Below are positions 25,786-34,329 of a stretch of 64,000 nucleotides of DNA, piece by piece. Source of the stretch: Robiginitalea aestuariiviva (GTDB taxonomy: Bacteria > Bacteroidota > Bacteroidia > Flavobacteriales > Flavobacteriaceae); NCBI RefSeq assembly GCF_029537735.1, contig NZ_JARPUQ010000002.1, positions 322,608-386,607 of the forward strand, given 5' to 3'. The notes beneath the pieces were generated by a model, which was not told the DNA's origin, did no database searches, and worked only from the letters and a program-made list of their open reading frames with translations. The translations under genes were made by a program, and so were the position numbers. How positions within the stretch are numbered: the stretch's first letter is position 1; each line of letters starts with the position of its first letter.

Positions 25786-26307
25786 ATGCGGCATTTTAAC
25801 AGTATTCTTTTGGTTTTTGCACTCGCCGCGGGGTGTGGGCAACAGAAATCGCAACAGGAAAATACGGGCATAGCTCCCGAAGCACCAGCAGTGGAGGCCA
25901 GTGATGCGGCTGTGGCCCTGGGCGCCCCGATTCCCGAAGGCGCGGTGCTGGATGCGGCCAGGGCTGCAGCCCTGTTCGGGAACCTTAGCGCAACAGACAC
26001 CCTGCAAACCACCTTTGAAGCCGAGGTGCTGGAGGTCTGCCAGGCCAAAGGCTGCTGGATGAAACTTGCTCTGCCCGGGCAGGACCCGGTAATGGTCCGA
26101 TTCAAGGATTATGGGTTTTTTGTGCCCAAGGACCTGGCAGGTACCCGGGTCACAGTATCCGGGAAAGCCTTCGTTTCTGAGGTTTCAGAAGCCGATCGCA
26201 GGCACCTGGCCCAGGACGCCGGAGCCCCGGAGGAAGAAGTACTGGCCTTAGTCGGCCCGGTAAAGGAAGCCGGTTTTGAAGCCGATGGTGTCCGATTCCG
26301 CCAATAA
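25786..26307 (+). CDS. DUF4920 lipoprotein
   Basis: This 173-residue protein has a short lipoprotein signal (LLVFALAAGC). An Ala/Glu-rich linker and the DUF4920 domain follow, recognisable by EVLEVCQAKGCWMKLAL near residue 80 with its Cys pair and by VRFKDYGFFVPKDL near 104. DUF4920 is an OB-fold-like domain of unknown function; the two cysteines suggest a metal or disulfide role. It overlaps the start of mnmD by 23 bases, so both are probably co-transcribed. Confidence 0.8.
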   Translation: MRHFNSILLVFALAAGCGQQKSQQENTGIAPEAPAVEASDAAVALGAPIPEGAVLDAARAAALFGNLSATDTLQTTFEAEVLEVCQAKGCWMKLALPGQDPVMVRFKDYGFFVPKDLAGTRVTVSGKAFVSEVSEADRRHLAQDAGAPEEEVLALVGPVKEAGFEADGVRFRQ

Positions 26308-26983
26308 AGGTTCCCGCCAATGGGTGCGGACCGCCGATGGTTCGCCCACCCTGCACCTTCCGGAATGGGACGAACACTACCACTCGGTGCACGGGGCCCT
26401 GCAGGAATCCCTGCACGTCTTTATAGAGGCCGGGCTCAGGCACCTGCCTCCGACCAATCCCCTGCACATCCTGGAAATGGGCTTCGGCACCGGGCTAAAC
26501 GCCCTGCTGACTCTGCTCGAAACCCGGGAAGGGTATCCTGAGGTGGTGTACACGGCCCTGGAAGCTTTTCCCCTGGAGCCAGCCGAATGGGAGCCGCTGG
26601 ACTATGCCACCTCCCTAAAAAGCCCCGATGCGGCCGCGGCCTATGCTGCTTTGCACCTGGCGCCCTGGGAATCCCGGGCCCGGGTGGCCCCACACTTTCA
26701 CCTTTGCAAGCGGCAGATGGATTTTCGGGAATTTCAGGATACCGGCGGCTACCACCTGCTGTATTTTGACGCCTTTGGGGCCCGGGTACAACCGGAACTC
26801 TGGACCGAAAAGATCTTCAGGGCCATGTTCAACGCCCTGGAACCCGGAGGGGTGCTGGTGACCTATGCCGCGAAAGGCAGCGTACGCCGGGCCATGCAGG
26901 CAGCCGGCTTTGGCGTGGAGCGCCTCCCTGGCCCGCCGGGGAAACGGGAAATGCTGCGAGCCACCCGCCCGCCCCAATGTTAA
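26285..26983 (+). CDS. mnmD: tRNA (5-methylaminomethyl-2-thiouridine) methyltransferase MnmD-like
   Basis: This 232-residue protein matches the stand-alone methyltransferase form of MnmC (DUF752). It makes the last methylation of mnm5s2U at the wobble position of some tRNAs. It shows the N-terminal HLPEWDEHYHSVHGALQES near residue 24, the SAM-binding ILEMGFGTGLNALLTL near 60, and YFDAFGARVQPELWTE near 163 with the characteristic DAF. The FAD oxidase half of E. coli MnmC is absent, as usual in Bacteroidota. I use the ATG at 26285; a TTG nine bases earlier is possible. The start lies within the DUF4920 gene. Confidence 0.88.
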   Translation: MVSDSANKGSRQWVRTADGSPTLHLPEWDEHYHSVHGALQESLHVFIEAGLRHLPPTNPLHILEMGFGTGLNALLTLLETREGYPEVVYTALEAFPLEPAEWEPLDYATSLKSPDAAAAYAALHLAPWESRARVAPHFHLCKRQMDFREFQDTGGYHLLYFDAFGARVQPELWTEKIFRAMFNALEPGGVLVTYAAKGSVRRAMQAAGFGVERLPGPPGKREMLRATRPPQC

Positions 26984-27022
26984 ATCCCCTTTAAAGCCTT
27001 CGCCTTTCCCCTCCCGGCACCG

Positions 27023-27030
27023 TATTTTTG
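27023..27030 (+). promoter_or_regulatory. -7 promoter box before the TIGR01777 gene
   Basis: TATTTTTG matches TAnnTTTG exactly. It lies 14 bases before the proposed TTG start at 27045, implying a very short leader. No -33 TTG is seen at the usual distance. Confidence 0.5.
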
Positions 27031-27044
27031 TTAAAAATTTGCTT

Positions 27045-27962
27045 TTGAGTGTTCTGATCACCGGCGCCACAGGCCTGGTAGGCAATACCCTGGTGGCCCA
27101 ATGCCGAAATGCCGGCATCTCCGTAAAATACCTGACCCGAAGTGCTGACCAGCTTCGCAGCGAAGCCGGGATGGAAGGTTTTCTCTGGGACCCTGGTAAG
27201 GGCACCATAGACCCCGCCTGTTTTGAAGGCGTCCGCTGGATCGTAAACCTGGCCGGGGCACCCATTGCCAAGCGGTGGACACCCACCTACAAAAAGGCTA
27301 TCCTGCAAAGCCGGGTGCAGAGCCTCAATACCCTGTACAAAGGCCTGGAAGCCCTGGGGAACCATACCGTTGAGCACCTGGTTTCCGCCTCGGCGATCGG
27401 TATTTACCCGGATTCGCGTACTGCCTTTTATTCGGAAGGGGAAACCAGCCTGGATTCGGGGTTTCTGGGGGAAACGGTACAGGCCTGGGAAACGGCTGCC
27501 TTTCGTTTCCGGGAATTGAGCGTCGCGGTGGCGGCCCTGCGCATTGGGTTGGTGCTGGCAAAGGATGGAGGTGCCCTGCCCCAATTGGCCCGGCCGGTGC
27601 GCTTCTTTGCGGGAGCCCCCCTGGGGAGCGGGAAGCAGTGGCAGTCCTGGATCCATGTGCAGGACCTGGCCGATATGTTTCTGAGGGCTCTGGAAGACCG
27701 ATGGGAAGGACCTTATAATGCGGTTGCCCCCAACCCGGTAACCCAAAAAAAGCTGATCCGGGAAACCGCTTCCGTCCTGGACCGCCCCCTTTGGCTGCCT
27801 CCGGTTCCGGGCGCCTTCCTTCGGCTGGTGCTTGGTGAAATGGCCCAGGTGGTGCTGGCCAGCCAGCGCGTGAGTTCCGAGAAGGCCCAGATGGAGGGCT
27901 TTACCTTCCGGTATGCCAACCTGAGGCCTGCCCTGGAAGACCTGCTGGGTTCGGGTTCCTGA
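27045..27962 (+). CDS. TIGR01777-family NAD(P)-dependent epimerase-like protein (TTG start)
   Basis: This is a 305-residue extended short-chain dehydrogenase of the TIGR01777/YfcH family, whose substrate is unknown. The Rossmann motif VLITGATGLVGNTL is at residues 3-16, VNLAGAPI near 70, and SWIHVQDLADMF near 200. The C-terminal DUF1731 region (from NAVAPNPVTQKKL) is complete. No ATG lies near the Rossmann motif; TTG at 27045 gives the expected MSVLITGATG start, with TTG 27039 as the alternative. A longer ATG frame from 26865 would be embedded in mnmD and is rejected. The -7 box at 27023-27030 supports the TTG choice. Confidence 0.85.
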   Translation: MSVLITGATGLVGNTLVAQCRNAGISVKYLTRSADQLRSEAGMEGFLWDPGKGTIDPACFEGVRWIVNLAGAPIAKRWTPTYKKAILQSRVQSLNTLYKGLEALGNHTVEHLVSASAIGIYPDSRTAFYSEGETSLDSGFLGETVQAWETAAFRFRELSVAVAALRIGLVLAKDGGALPQLARPVRFFAGAPLGSGKQWQSWIHVQDLADMFLRALEDRWEGPYNAVAPNPVTQKKLIRETASVLDRPLWLPPVPGAFLRLVLGEMAQVVLASQRVSSEKAQMEGFTFRYANLRPALEDLLGSGS

Positions 27963-28001
27963 ACGGACTATTCCGACATCCCCGCCTTTTTTCGTGACAT
28001 T

Positions 28002-28033
28002 TTGACATTATTCCCGAATTGGCAGTACTTTTG
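28002..28033 (+). promoter_or_regulatory. grpE-dnaJ promoter
   Basis: A -33 TTG (28002-28004) and a -7 TACTTTTG (28026-28033) are separated by 21 bases. The start site should be near 28039, leaving a leader of about 30 bases. A direct repeat, TGACATT-TTGACATT, overlaps the -33 box (27996-28010) and may be a stress operator. Confidence 0.75.
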
Positions 28034-28070
28034 CCGCTTATCAATCACGAAATAAACGGCATCAGCAACG

Positions 28071-28640
28071 ATGAGTACAGATAAGGATATGCAACAAGAG
28101 GAGGTGGTAGATCCCCAAGGGGGCCAAACCGCCCCGGCAGGGGATTCGGAACCCCAGGGCGATACCGGCGAAACCGGCGGGCAAACCGCGGACGTCGTGG
28201 AAGGATTGAAGGCAGAACTGGCAGAGGAAAAAGACAAATTCCTGCGCCTGTTCGCCGAATTCGAGAATTATAAGAAACGCACGTCCCGGGAACGTATGGA
28301 GTTGTTTAAGACGGCCGGGCAGGAGGTGATCACCACCATGCTCCCCGTATTGGACGATTTTGACCGCGCCCTGAAAGAACTGGGGCGTTCGGAAGATGAA
28401 GAGCTTTTTAAAGGGGTGTCCCTGATCCACAACAAATTCCGGGAAGCCTTACGCAGCAAAGGCCTGGAGGAAATTTCCGTAAAGGAAGGGGATGCCTTCG
28501 ACGCCGAGGTGCACGAGGCGGTAACCCAGATCCCGGCCCCGAAAAAGAGCCTGAAGGGTAAAGTTGTAGATGTGATCGAAAAGGGATTCACCCTGGGCGA
28601 CAAAATCATCCGTCACCCCAAGGTAGTGGTGGGAAACTAA
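28071..28640 (+). CDS. grpE: GrpE nucleotide exchange factor
   Basis: GrpE releases ADP from DnaK in the heat-shock chaperone cycle. The 189-residue protein has a disordered acidic/Gln-Gly-rich N-terminus (residues 1-45) and a long dimerising coiled coil (about 45-100) containing the family segment RLFAEFENYKKRTSRE. The C-terminal beta domain has DAEVHEAVTQIP and KGFTLGDKIIRHPKVVVG. dnaJ follows after four bases in the same transcript. dnaK is not in the window. Confidence 0.96.
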   Translation: MSTDKDMQQEEVVDPQGGQTAPAGDSEPQGDTGETGGQTADVVEGLKAELAEEKDKFLRLFAEFENYKKRTSRERMELFKTAGQEVITTMLPVLDDFDRALKELGRSEDEELFKGVSLIHNKFREALRSKGLEEISVKEGDAFDAEVHEAVTQIPAPKKSLKGKVVDVIEKGFTLGDKIIRHPKVVVGN

Positions 28641-28644
28641 CGAC

Positions 28645-29757
28645 ATGAAGCAGGATTACTACGAAATACTGGGCATCAGTAAAGGTGCCAGCGCCGCGGA
28701 AATCAAAAAGGCCTATCGCAAGAAGGCTATTGAATACCATCCGGACAAGAACCCGGGCGATTCCAAGGCCGAGGAAATGTTCAAGAAGGCGGCCGAGGCC
28801 TATGAGGTCCTGAGCGACCCGGACAAAAAGGCGCGTTACGACCAGTACGGCCATGCGGCCTTTGAGGGCGGTGGCTTTGGCGGCGGCGGAATGAATATGG
28901 AAGATATCTTCAGTCAGTTCGGGGATATTTTCGGCAGCGCCTTTGGCGGTGGCTTCAGCGGCTTTGGCGGCTTTGGCGGCGGCCAGCGCCGCGTAAAGGG
29001 CAGCAACCTCCGCATCCGGGTAACCCTGGACCTGGAGGAAGTGGCCAACGGGGTGGAGAAAAAAGTGAAGGTGAAGCGGAAGGTGCAGGCCCCGGGGGTT
29101 ACCTATAAAACGTGTGCCACCTGTGGCGGCAGCGGGCAGATCACTAAGATTACCAATACCATCCTGGGCCGGATGCAGACGGCTACCCCCTGTACCCAAT
29201 GCGGGGGCAGCGGGCAGACCATCGACTCCAAACCTTCGGATTCCGATGCCCATGGGCTGCAGGTTCGGGAAGAGACCGTTTCCATCCAGATTCCGCCGGG
29301 AGTGGAATCCGGGATGCAGTTAAAAGTTTCCGGCAAAGGGAACGAGGCCCCCGGAAACGGGGTGCCGGGAGACCTGCTGGTGGCCATTGAAACCCGGGAA
29401 CACCCCACCCTGAAGCGGGAGGGAGACAACCTCCACTACGATCTGTATATCAGCATGCCGGACGCCGTGCTGGGTACCTCCAAGGAAATCGATACCGTGG
29501 GCGGCAAGGTTCGCATCAAGCTGGAAGCCGGTATTCAGTCCGGGAAAATTCTGCGCCTGCGCCACAAGGGGATCAAGAGCCTGAACGGGTATGGCACCGG
29601 AGACCTGCTGGTGCATGTAAACGTCTGGACCCCCAGGGAACTCAATAAGGAACAGCGCGCCTTTTTTGAACGGATGCAGGAGGATGAAAATTTTGCCCCT
29701 AAACCCGAGAAATCGGAGAAATCCTTCTTCGAAAAGGTAAAAGACATGTTCTCTTGA
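28645..29757 (+). CDS. dnaJ: Chaperone DnaJ with two zinc-binding repeats
   Basis: DnaJ delivers unfolded clients to DnaK and stimulates its ATPase. The 370-residue protein has a J domain (residues 1-70, with HPD in YHPDKNPGD), a Gly/Phe-rich linker (75-115) and the C-terminal peptide-binding barrels. Only two CxxCxGxG repeats are present (CATCGGSG near 155 and CTQCGGSG near 185) instead of the usual four, so it can hold one zinc rather than two. I believe this reduction is common in Bacteroidota DnaJ. The client-binding domains are complete. It forms an operon with grpE. Confidence 0.96.
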   Translation: MKQDYYEILGISKGASAAEIKKAYRKKAIEYHPDKNPGDSKAEEMFKKAAEAYEVLSDPDKKARYDQYGHAAFEGGGFGGGGMNMEDIFSQFGDIFGSAFGGGFSGFGGFGGGQRRVKGSNLRIRVTLDLEEVANGVEKKVKVKRKVQAPGVTYKTCATCGGSGQITKITNTILGRMQTATPCTQCGGSGQTIDSKPSDSDAHGLQVREETVSIQIPPGVESGMQLKVSGKGNEAPGNGVPGDLLVAIETREHPTLKREGDNLHYDLYISMPDAVLGTSKEIDTVGGKVRIKLEAGIQSGKILRLRHKGIKSLNGYGTGDLLVHVNVWTPRELNKEQRAFFERMQEDENFAPKPEKSEKSFFEKVKDMFS

Positions 29758-29848
29758 CGAATAATACCTGCGGCTTTGAAAAAAAAATGTATATTTGGTT
29801 TGATATTGGGACTCCAATATTAATTTTCTTTTTCATAGCAATTTTTTT

Positions 29849-29884
29849 CCCATCCTCGATGCCCGCATTGGGGATGGGTTTTTT
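29849..29884 (+). terminator. Rho-independent terminator downstream of grpE-dnaJ
   Basis: CCCATCC (29849-29855) pairs with GGATGGG (29872-29878), followed by TTTTTTG. An inner ATGC/GCAT pairing extends the hairpin. It lies about 90 bases after the dnaJ stop and closes the chaperone operon before the ABC exporter promoter (TATCTTTA at 29945-29952). Confidence 0.75.
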
Positions 29885-29973
29885 GTGGGTAATCCTACCG
29901 GCAGGCAGGCTGTGGCAGCCCTTCACAATCCTGCCCAAAACCGCTATCTTTACGAACCTTAAAACCCACCTGC

Positions 29974-30909
29974 ATGGAGCCCGTTCTGTCGGTTCAAGAC
30001 CTCAGTAAGCAGTTTGGCACCTACACGGCCCTGGACCGCGTTTCCCTGGATATTCCCAGGGGATCCATCTTTGGCCTGCTGGGGCCCAACGGGGCCGGGA
30101 AGACCACGCTGATCCGTATCATCAACCAGATTACCTATCCGGATTCGGGCAGCATCTGGCTGGACGGGCAGCCCCTGGGTCCCGAACACATTGCCCAGAT
30201 CGGTTACCTGCCGGAAGAACGCGGCCTGTATAAAAGCATGAAGGTAGGGGAGCAGGCGCTGTATCTGGCCCAGTTAAAAGGTCTGAGCCGGGCAGACGCC
30301 CGGGAACAGCTGCGCTACTGGTTCGACAAACTGGACATCGGCCACTGGTGGAACAAAAAAGTACAGGAACTCTCCAAGGGCATGGCCCAGAAAATCCAGT
30401 TTGTAGTTACCGTTTTGCACCGGCCCAAACTCCTGATCTTCGACGAACCCTTTAGCGGGTTCGACCCCATCAATGCGGCCCTGATCAAGGACCAGATCCT
30501 GGAGCTGAATGCCCAGGGTGCATCCATCATCTTTTCCACCCACCGGATGGAATCGGTAGAGGAACTCTGCCAGCACATTGGCCTGATCCACCGCTCGCGC
30601 CTGATCCTCAAAGGCCGGTTGTCGGCCATAAAAAAGGAATACCGGCAGGGGAAATACAAGGTACAGTGGGAGCCCGCGAATAGGGAGGCCGGCCTGGGGC
30701 CCCTGCAGGAGGCCCTGGAAGTGTCCGCGGCAACTTTCGATGCAGAAGAGGGAATTTGGGATTTTACCCTGAAGCTGGGGGATGCGGACAAGGCGGCCGC
30801 CCTGCAGTTCCTGTCCACCCACGGCAACCTGGCTGCCTTTTCCGAATGGATCCCCACCGCCGAGGAAATTTTTATCCGAACCGTCCAAAAACAGGAAGCA
30901 AATGGCTAA
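29974..30909 (+). CDS. ABC exporter ATPase (NatA-like, DUF4162 C-terminus)
   Basis: This 311-residue ATPase drives the adjacent ABC-2 permease. It has Walker A GPNGAGKTT near residue 37, a modified signature ELSKGMAQK near 133, Walker B LLIFDEP near 154, and the switch His in FSTHRME near 190. A C-terminal DUF4162-type extension follows (about 215-311). This arrangement is seen in NatA-type sodium or multidrug exporters, but the substrate cannot be read from the sequence. Its stop overlaps the permease start by 8 bases, showing tight coupling. Confidence 0.9.
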   Translation: MEPVLSVQDLSKQFGTYTALDRVSLDIPRGSIFGLLGPNGAGKTTLIRIINQITYPDSGSIWLDGQPLGPEHIAQIGYLPEERGLYKSMKVGEQALYLAQLKGLSRADAREQLRYWFDKLDIGHWWNKKVQELSKGMAQKIQFVVTVLHRPKLLIFDEPFSGFDPINAALIKDQILELNAQGASIIFSTHRMESVEELCQHIGLIHRSRLILKGRLSAIKKEYRQGKYKVQWEPANREAGLGPLQEALEVSAATFDAEEGIWDFTLKLGDADKAAALQFLSTHGNLAAFSEWIPTAEEIFIRTVQKQEANG

Positions 30910-32242
30910 GCTCTGGTTGATTATCCGTCGGGAATACCTGGCCAAGGTACGCAACAAATCCTTTGTGGTCATGACCTTTCTGAGCCCCATACTACTGGTG
31001 GGGATGGTGGTGCTGATCGCCTACCTGACCCAGGTAAACGACAACGAAAAACGGGTAGTGGCCGTCCTGAACCAGAGCGCATTCTTTGGGAATTCCTTTA
31101 CCCCCGGCACCGGGGTATCCTTTGTGGATTTCAAGGGGATTAGCCTGGAGGCGGCCAAAGACAGCGTTACCGGCATGGGCTTCTACGGCCTTTTGCACCT
31201 GCCCCCGGCCGGAGATGCCGAGGCCGTGGCCCGGGAGGCCTTTCTCTATACACGGGAGGTTCCCAGCACCTCGGTACTGACCGAGGTGGAAGACGCCCTG
31301 GAAGACGACCTGAGGGCCTACCGCCTGGAGGCTATGGGGGTTACCCCCGGGGAGTATGCCCAGGTGCGACAGGGGTACGACCTGCAGACTGCCACCTTCC
31401 GCGGGGAACGCAGCCATAAGGGGATCAATGAGTTCAAAGCCATAGTGGGCGGGGGCTTCGGGTACCTGATCATGATGTTCATCATTATCTATGGGGGTTT
31501 TGTGATGCGATCGGTAATCGAGGAAAAGACCAGCCGTATCATCGAGGTGATCATTTCCTCGGTCAAGCCCTTCCAATTGATGATGGGCAAGATTATCGGG
31601 ACATCCCTGGCCGGGGTCACCCAGTTTCTGATATGGATTCTTTCCGCAGGGTTGCTCCTGACGGTGGCCCTGCTATTTATGGACATTGACCCGGGGGTGC
31701 TGATGCAGGGCCCGGGCATGGGCGGAGCCCTGGAACAGCAACTTTCCAGCAGCGCCCTGGCAGACGACCAGACGGCCCGCCTGATGCTGGAGGAATTCGT
31801 GCAGCTGCCCATGGGGCTGTTGTTGTTCTTTTTCCTGGTATACTTTGTGCTGGGGTACCTGATCTACAGTTCCATCTATGCCGCCATAGGAGCGGCGGTA
31901 GACAACGAAACGGACACCCAGCAGTTTATCCTGCCGGTAATCCTGCCCCTGATGCTGGCCATATATGTGGGCTTTTTCTCAGTGTTCAGCAACCCCCACG
32001 GCCCCATAGCCGTGGCGTTTTCGATCTTTCCGCTTACGTCTCCCATCGTGATGCTGATGCGCCTGCCCTCCGGGATCGGACCCACAGGGGTACCCTATTG
32101 GGAGCTGGCAGCCTCGCTTTCCCTGCTGTTGCTTACCTTTATAGGGATTGTATGGCTGGCTGCCAAAATCTACCGTATCGGGATTTTGATGTACGGCAAA
32201 AAGCCCACCTACAAGGAACTCTATAAATGGCTGAAATACTGA
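30902..32242 (+). CDS. ABC-2 type exporter permease (NatB-like)
   Basis: This 446-residue membrane protein has one N-terminal helix (after MAKLWLIIRREYLAKVRNKS) and a large extracytoplasmic domain (about 45-180). A cluster of five helices follows from about residue 185, starting at FGYLIMMFIIIYGGFVMRSVIEEKTSRIIEVIISSV. That last segment is the diagnostic motif of ABC-2 permeases of the NatB type. I use the ATG at 30902, which overlaps the ATPase gene by 8 bases. mscS begins one base after its stop, so all three are one operon. Confidence 0.9.
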   Translation: MAKLWLIIRREYLAKVRNKSFVVMTFLSPILLVGMVVLIAYLTQVNDNEKRVVAVLNQSAFFGNSFTPGTGVSFVDFKGISLEAAKDSVTGMGFYGLLHLPPAGDAEAVAREAFLYTREVPSTSVLTEVEDALEDDLRAYRLEAMGVTPGEYAQVRQGYDLQTATFRGERSHKGINEFKAIVGGGFGYLIMMFIIIYGGFVMRSVIEEKTSRIIEVIISSVKPFQLMMGKIIGTSLAGVTQFLIWILSAGLLLTVALLFMDIDPGVLMQGPGMGGALEQQLSSSALADDQTARLMLEEFVQLPMGLLLFFFLVYFVLGYLIYSSIYAAIGAAVDNETDTQQFILPVILPLMLAIYVGFFSVFSNPHGPIAVAFSIFPLTSPIVMLMRLPSGIGPTGVPYWELAASLSLLLLTFIGIVWLAAKIYRIGILMYGKKPTYKELYKWLKY

Positions 32243-32243
32243 G

Positions 32244-33161
32244 ATGATACAAGACACTGCGTCCCCGGTAAAAGACTTTATAGAAAAGGATTTCTGGTCA
32301 GAGATCACGGACTTCCTCAATTTGGGCCTCCATGTGGGTGAAGGGGAGAACTCCATTCATATTACCATCGGACTGTTGCTCACCCTGAGTGTGGCCCTGG
32401 TGGGGACGGCGGTGTTGTTGCGGTGGCTGCGTTCCTTCCTGACCCGGAAGATGGTACAGGAAGACAAGATGAAGTTCGTCACCATCTTCAAGTACATCAA
32501 ATACGTGATTTACGTGGCGGTGGTCCTGCTCACCATGAGTGCGGCAGGCATCGACATCACCCTGCTGATTACCGCCTCGGCGGCCCTGTTTGTAGGGGTA
32601 GGCCTGGCCCTGCAGGAACTCTTCCAGGATATCATTGCCGGCATCCTGATCCTGGTGGATAAGTCCCTTCGCGTTGGGGATATTGTGGAGGTGGACGGCA
32701 AGGTAGGCAAGGTCTTCGAGATCAAGCTGCGCAGTACCCGTGCCCTGACCCGGGACGACAAGGTGCTGGTGATCCCCAACCACAAGTTTTTAAGCGAAGT
32801 CATCTACAATTATACCCAGAACCACCGTACCACCCGCGAAGCCGTGAGGGTGGGGGTGGCTTATGGCAGCGACGTGCAAAAGGTCACGGACCTCTTGCTC
32901 AAATCCCTCGAAAACCAGAAAGGTATCCTGAAGAATCCCAAGCCCTTTGTGCTTTTTGATGACTTCGGGGATTCCGCCCTGCTGTTCTCGGTCCATTTTT
33001 TCATTAATGATTCCTTCTCGGACCCCCGGATCAAAAGTGAGATCCGTTACCGCATAGACGCCCTGTTCCGCGAACATGGGGTGACCATTCCCTTCCCGCA
33101 ACGGGATGTGCATTTCTTTGCCCATACCCCCGTTTCCGTCCAACAGAAAGGCGGGAAATAA
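32244..33161 (+). CDS. mscS: Small-conductance mechanosensitive channel, MscS family
   Basis: MscS channels open under membrane tension to protect against hypo-osmotic shock. The 305-residue protein has three membrane helices. The pore-lining TM3 region reads ASAALFVGVGLALQELFQDIIAGILILVDKSLRVGD near residue 110, with the Ala/Gly packing pattern of the family, followed by the beta domain and the alpha-beta cytoplasmic cage. It begins one base after the exporter permease stop, so it is co-transcribed with it. That arrangement has no obvious mechanistic explanation. Confidence 0.93.
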   Translation: MIQDTASPVKDFIEKDFWSEITDFLNLGLHVGEGENSIHITIGLLLTLSVALVGTAVLLRWLRSFLTRKMVQEDKMKFVTIFKYIKYVIYVAVVLLTMSAAGIDITLLITASAALFVGVGLALQELFQDIIAGILILVDKSLRVGDIVEVDGKVGKVFEIKLRSTRALTRDDKVLVIPNHKFLSEVIYNYTQNHRTTREAVRVGVAYGSDVQKVTDLLLKSLENQKGILKNPKPFVLFDDFGDSALLFSVHFFINDSFSDPRIKSEIRYRIDALFREHGVTIPFPQRDVHFFAHTPVSVQQKGGK

Positions 33162-33246
33162 AGGACACTGTCTTTTTACCGGAGGGCTGCCTGTTTTTTG
33201 CGGGCGGTAGGCCTATTTTGGAGTTGGGTGGGGGTGGGGGCCGAAT

Positions 33247-34329
33247 TCAGCCGATTACCTGCACAGCCACGGATTTGATCAGGCACCACACAGCCTTCCC
33301 GGGTTCCAGGCCCAGTTGCCTGAGGGCGGGCCCGGTGATTTCCACGGCCAGGGGTACCCCGGTGTCTACCAGGCACAGGGGCCGGTCACCGTTTCCGAGC
33401 AGGGCCAAAACTTTCCCGGGAATCTGGTTTTGAATGGAAACCCCGTCCAGCCGGTTTTGGGACAGGGCTATATCCGAAGCCCGGATCACCACCCGCACCC
33501 TGCTTCCCGGGGCAGGGGGCGTGCCCTCTACCTGGCATTTCAAGTGGGGTTGCTGGGATTTGCCGGGCCATTGCAATTCGATCAGACTGCCGGTTTCCGT
33601 GGGCCAGGCCACTTCCATTTGCATGGAATTCCCCACCGGTTCATCCCCCAGCAGGGTCATGGCCTCCGCCTGCCGGAGCAACTCCACATAATGATTGTGC
33701 CCAATGCAATGTCCGTCCCGGATCAGGCAGAGCCTGCTGGTGAGTTTCAGCAGGTCCTCCAGGTTGTGGCTTACCACCCACAACGGAATATTTACCCGTT
33801 GCTGAACCTTCAGGATCAGGGGGATAATCTGCCGCCGCATCCCCTGGTCTACTGCCGCAAAGGGCTCGTCCAGCAGCAGCATATCCGGGGCCGAGAGCAG
33901 GGCCCTTCCCAGGGCGGTACGCTGTTTTTCCCCTCCGGAAATACCCTGGGGCTTGCGGTGGAGCAGCCCTTCCAGGCCCAGGAGGTCAATAATTTCGTCA
34001 TAGGCCACCAGGGGTTTGCCCTGGTAGGGCAAGCCGTATTTCAGGTTTTGGGCCACAGTCATATGCGGAAACAGCCGGCCTTCCTGAAAGACATACCCAA
34101 TACGGCGTTCCCTGGGGGCCAGGCAGATCTTGCGGGCGCTGTTGAAAAGGACACGCCCGTTTACGCCAATATGACCGGCTTGCGGTTTTTCAAGGCCGGC
34201 AACCGCCTGCAGCAGGGAAGTTTTGCCAGACCCGCTGGGGCCGTAAATCCCCGTGATGCCCCCGGCAAACACTTCCTTTATGGCCAGGGTAAACCGGTCC
34301 CTTTCCAGTCTGATATCAACCTCGGTCAT
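33247..34329 (-). CDS. modC: Molybdate ABC transporter ATP-binding protein
   Basis: ModC powers molybdate uptake. The 360-residue protein has Walker A GPSGSGKTSL near residue 32, a Q-loop in YVFQEGRLFPHMTV near 80, the signature ISGGEKQRTALGRALL near 130, and Walker B MLLLDEPFAAVD near 150. A C-terminal molybdate-binding TOBE domain covers about 290-358. GYVFQEGRLFPH is the typical ModC Q-loop. The start overlaps modB by 14 bases. Third gene of modABC on the minus strand. Confidence 0.93.
   Translation of the reverse strand: MTEVDIRLERDRFTLAIKEVFAGGITGIYGPSGSGKTSLLQAVAGLEKPQAGHIGVNGRVLFNSARKICLAPRERRIGYVFQEGRLFPHMTVAQNLKYGLPYQGKPLVAYDEIIDLLGLEGLLHRKPQGISGGEKQRTALGRALLSAPDMLLLDEPFAAVDQGMRRQIIPLILKVQQRVNIPLWVVSHNLEDLLKLTSRLCLIRDGHCIGHNHYVELLRQAEAMTLLGDEPVGNSMQMEVAWPTETGSLIELQWPGKSQQPHLKCQVEGTPPAPGSRVRVVIRASDIALSQNRLDGVSIQNQIPGKVLALLGNGDRPLCLVDTGVPLAVEITGPALRQLGLEPGKAVWCLIKSVAVQVIG

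Noticed and set aside
26865-27044. Extended ATG start for the TIGR01777 gene inside mnmD
   Set aside because: It would add 60 residues overlapping mnmD in another frame and placed before a Rossmann motif that normally begins the protein.
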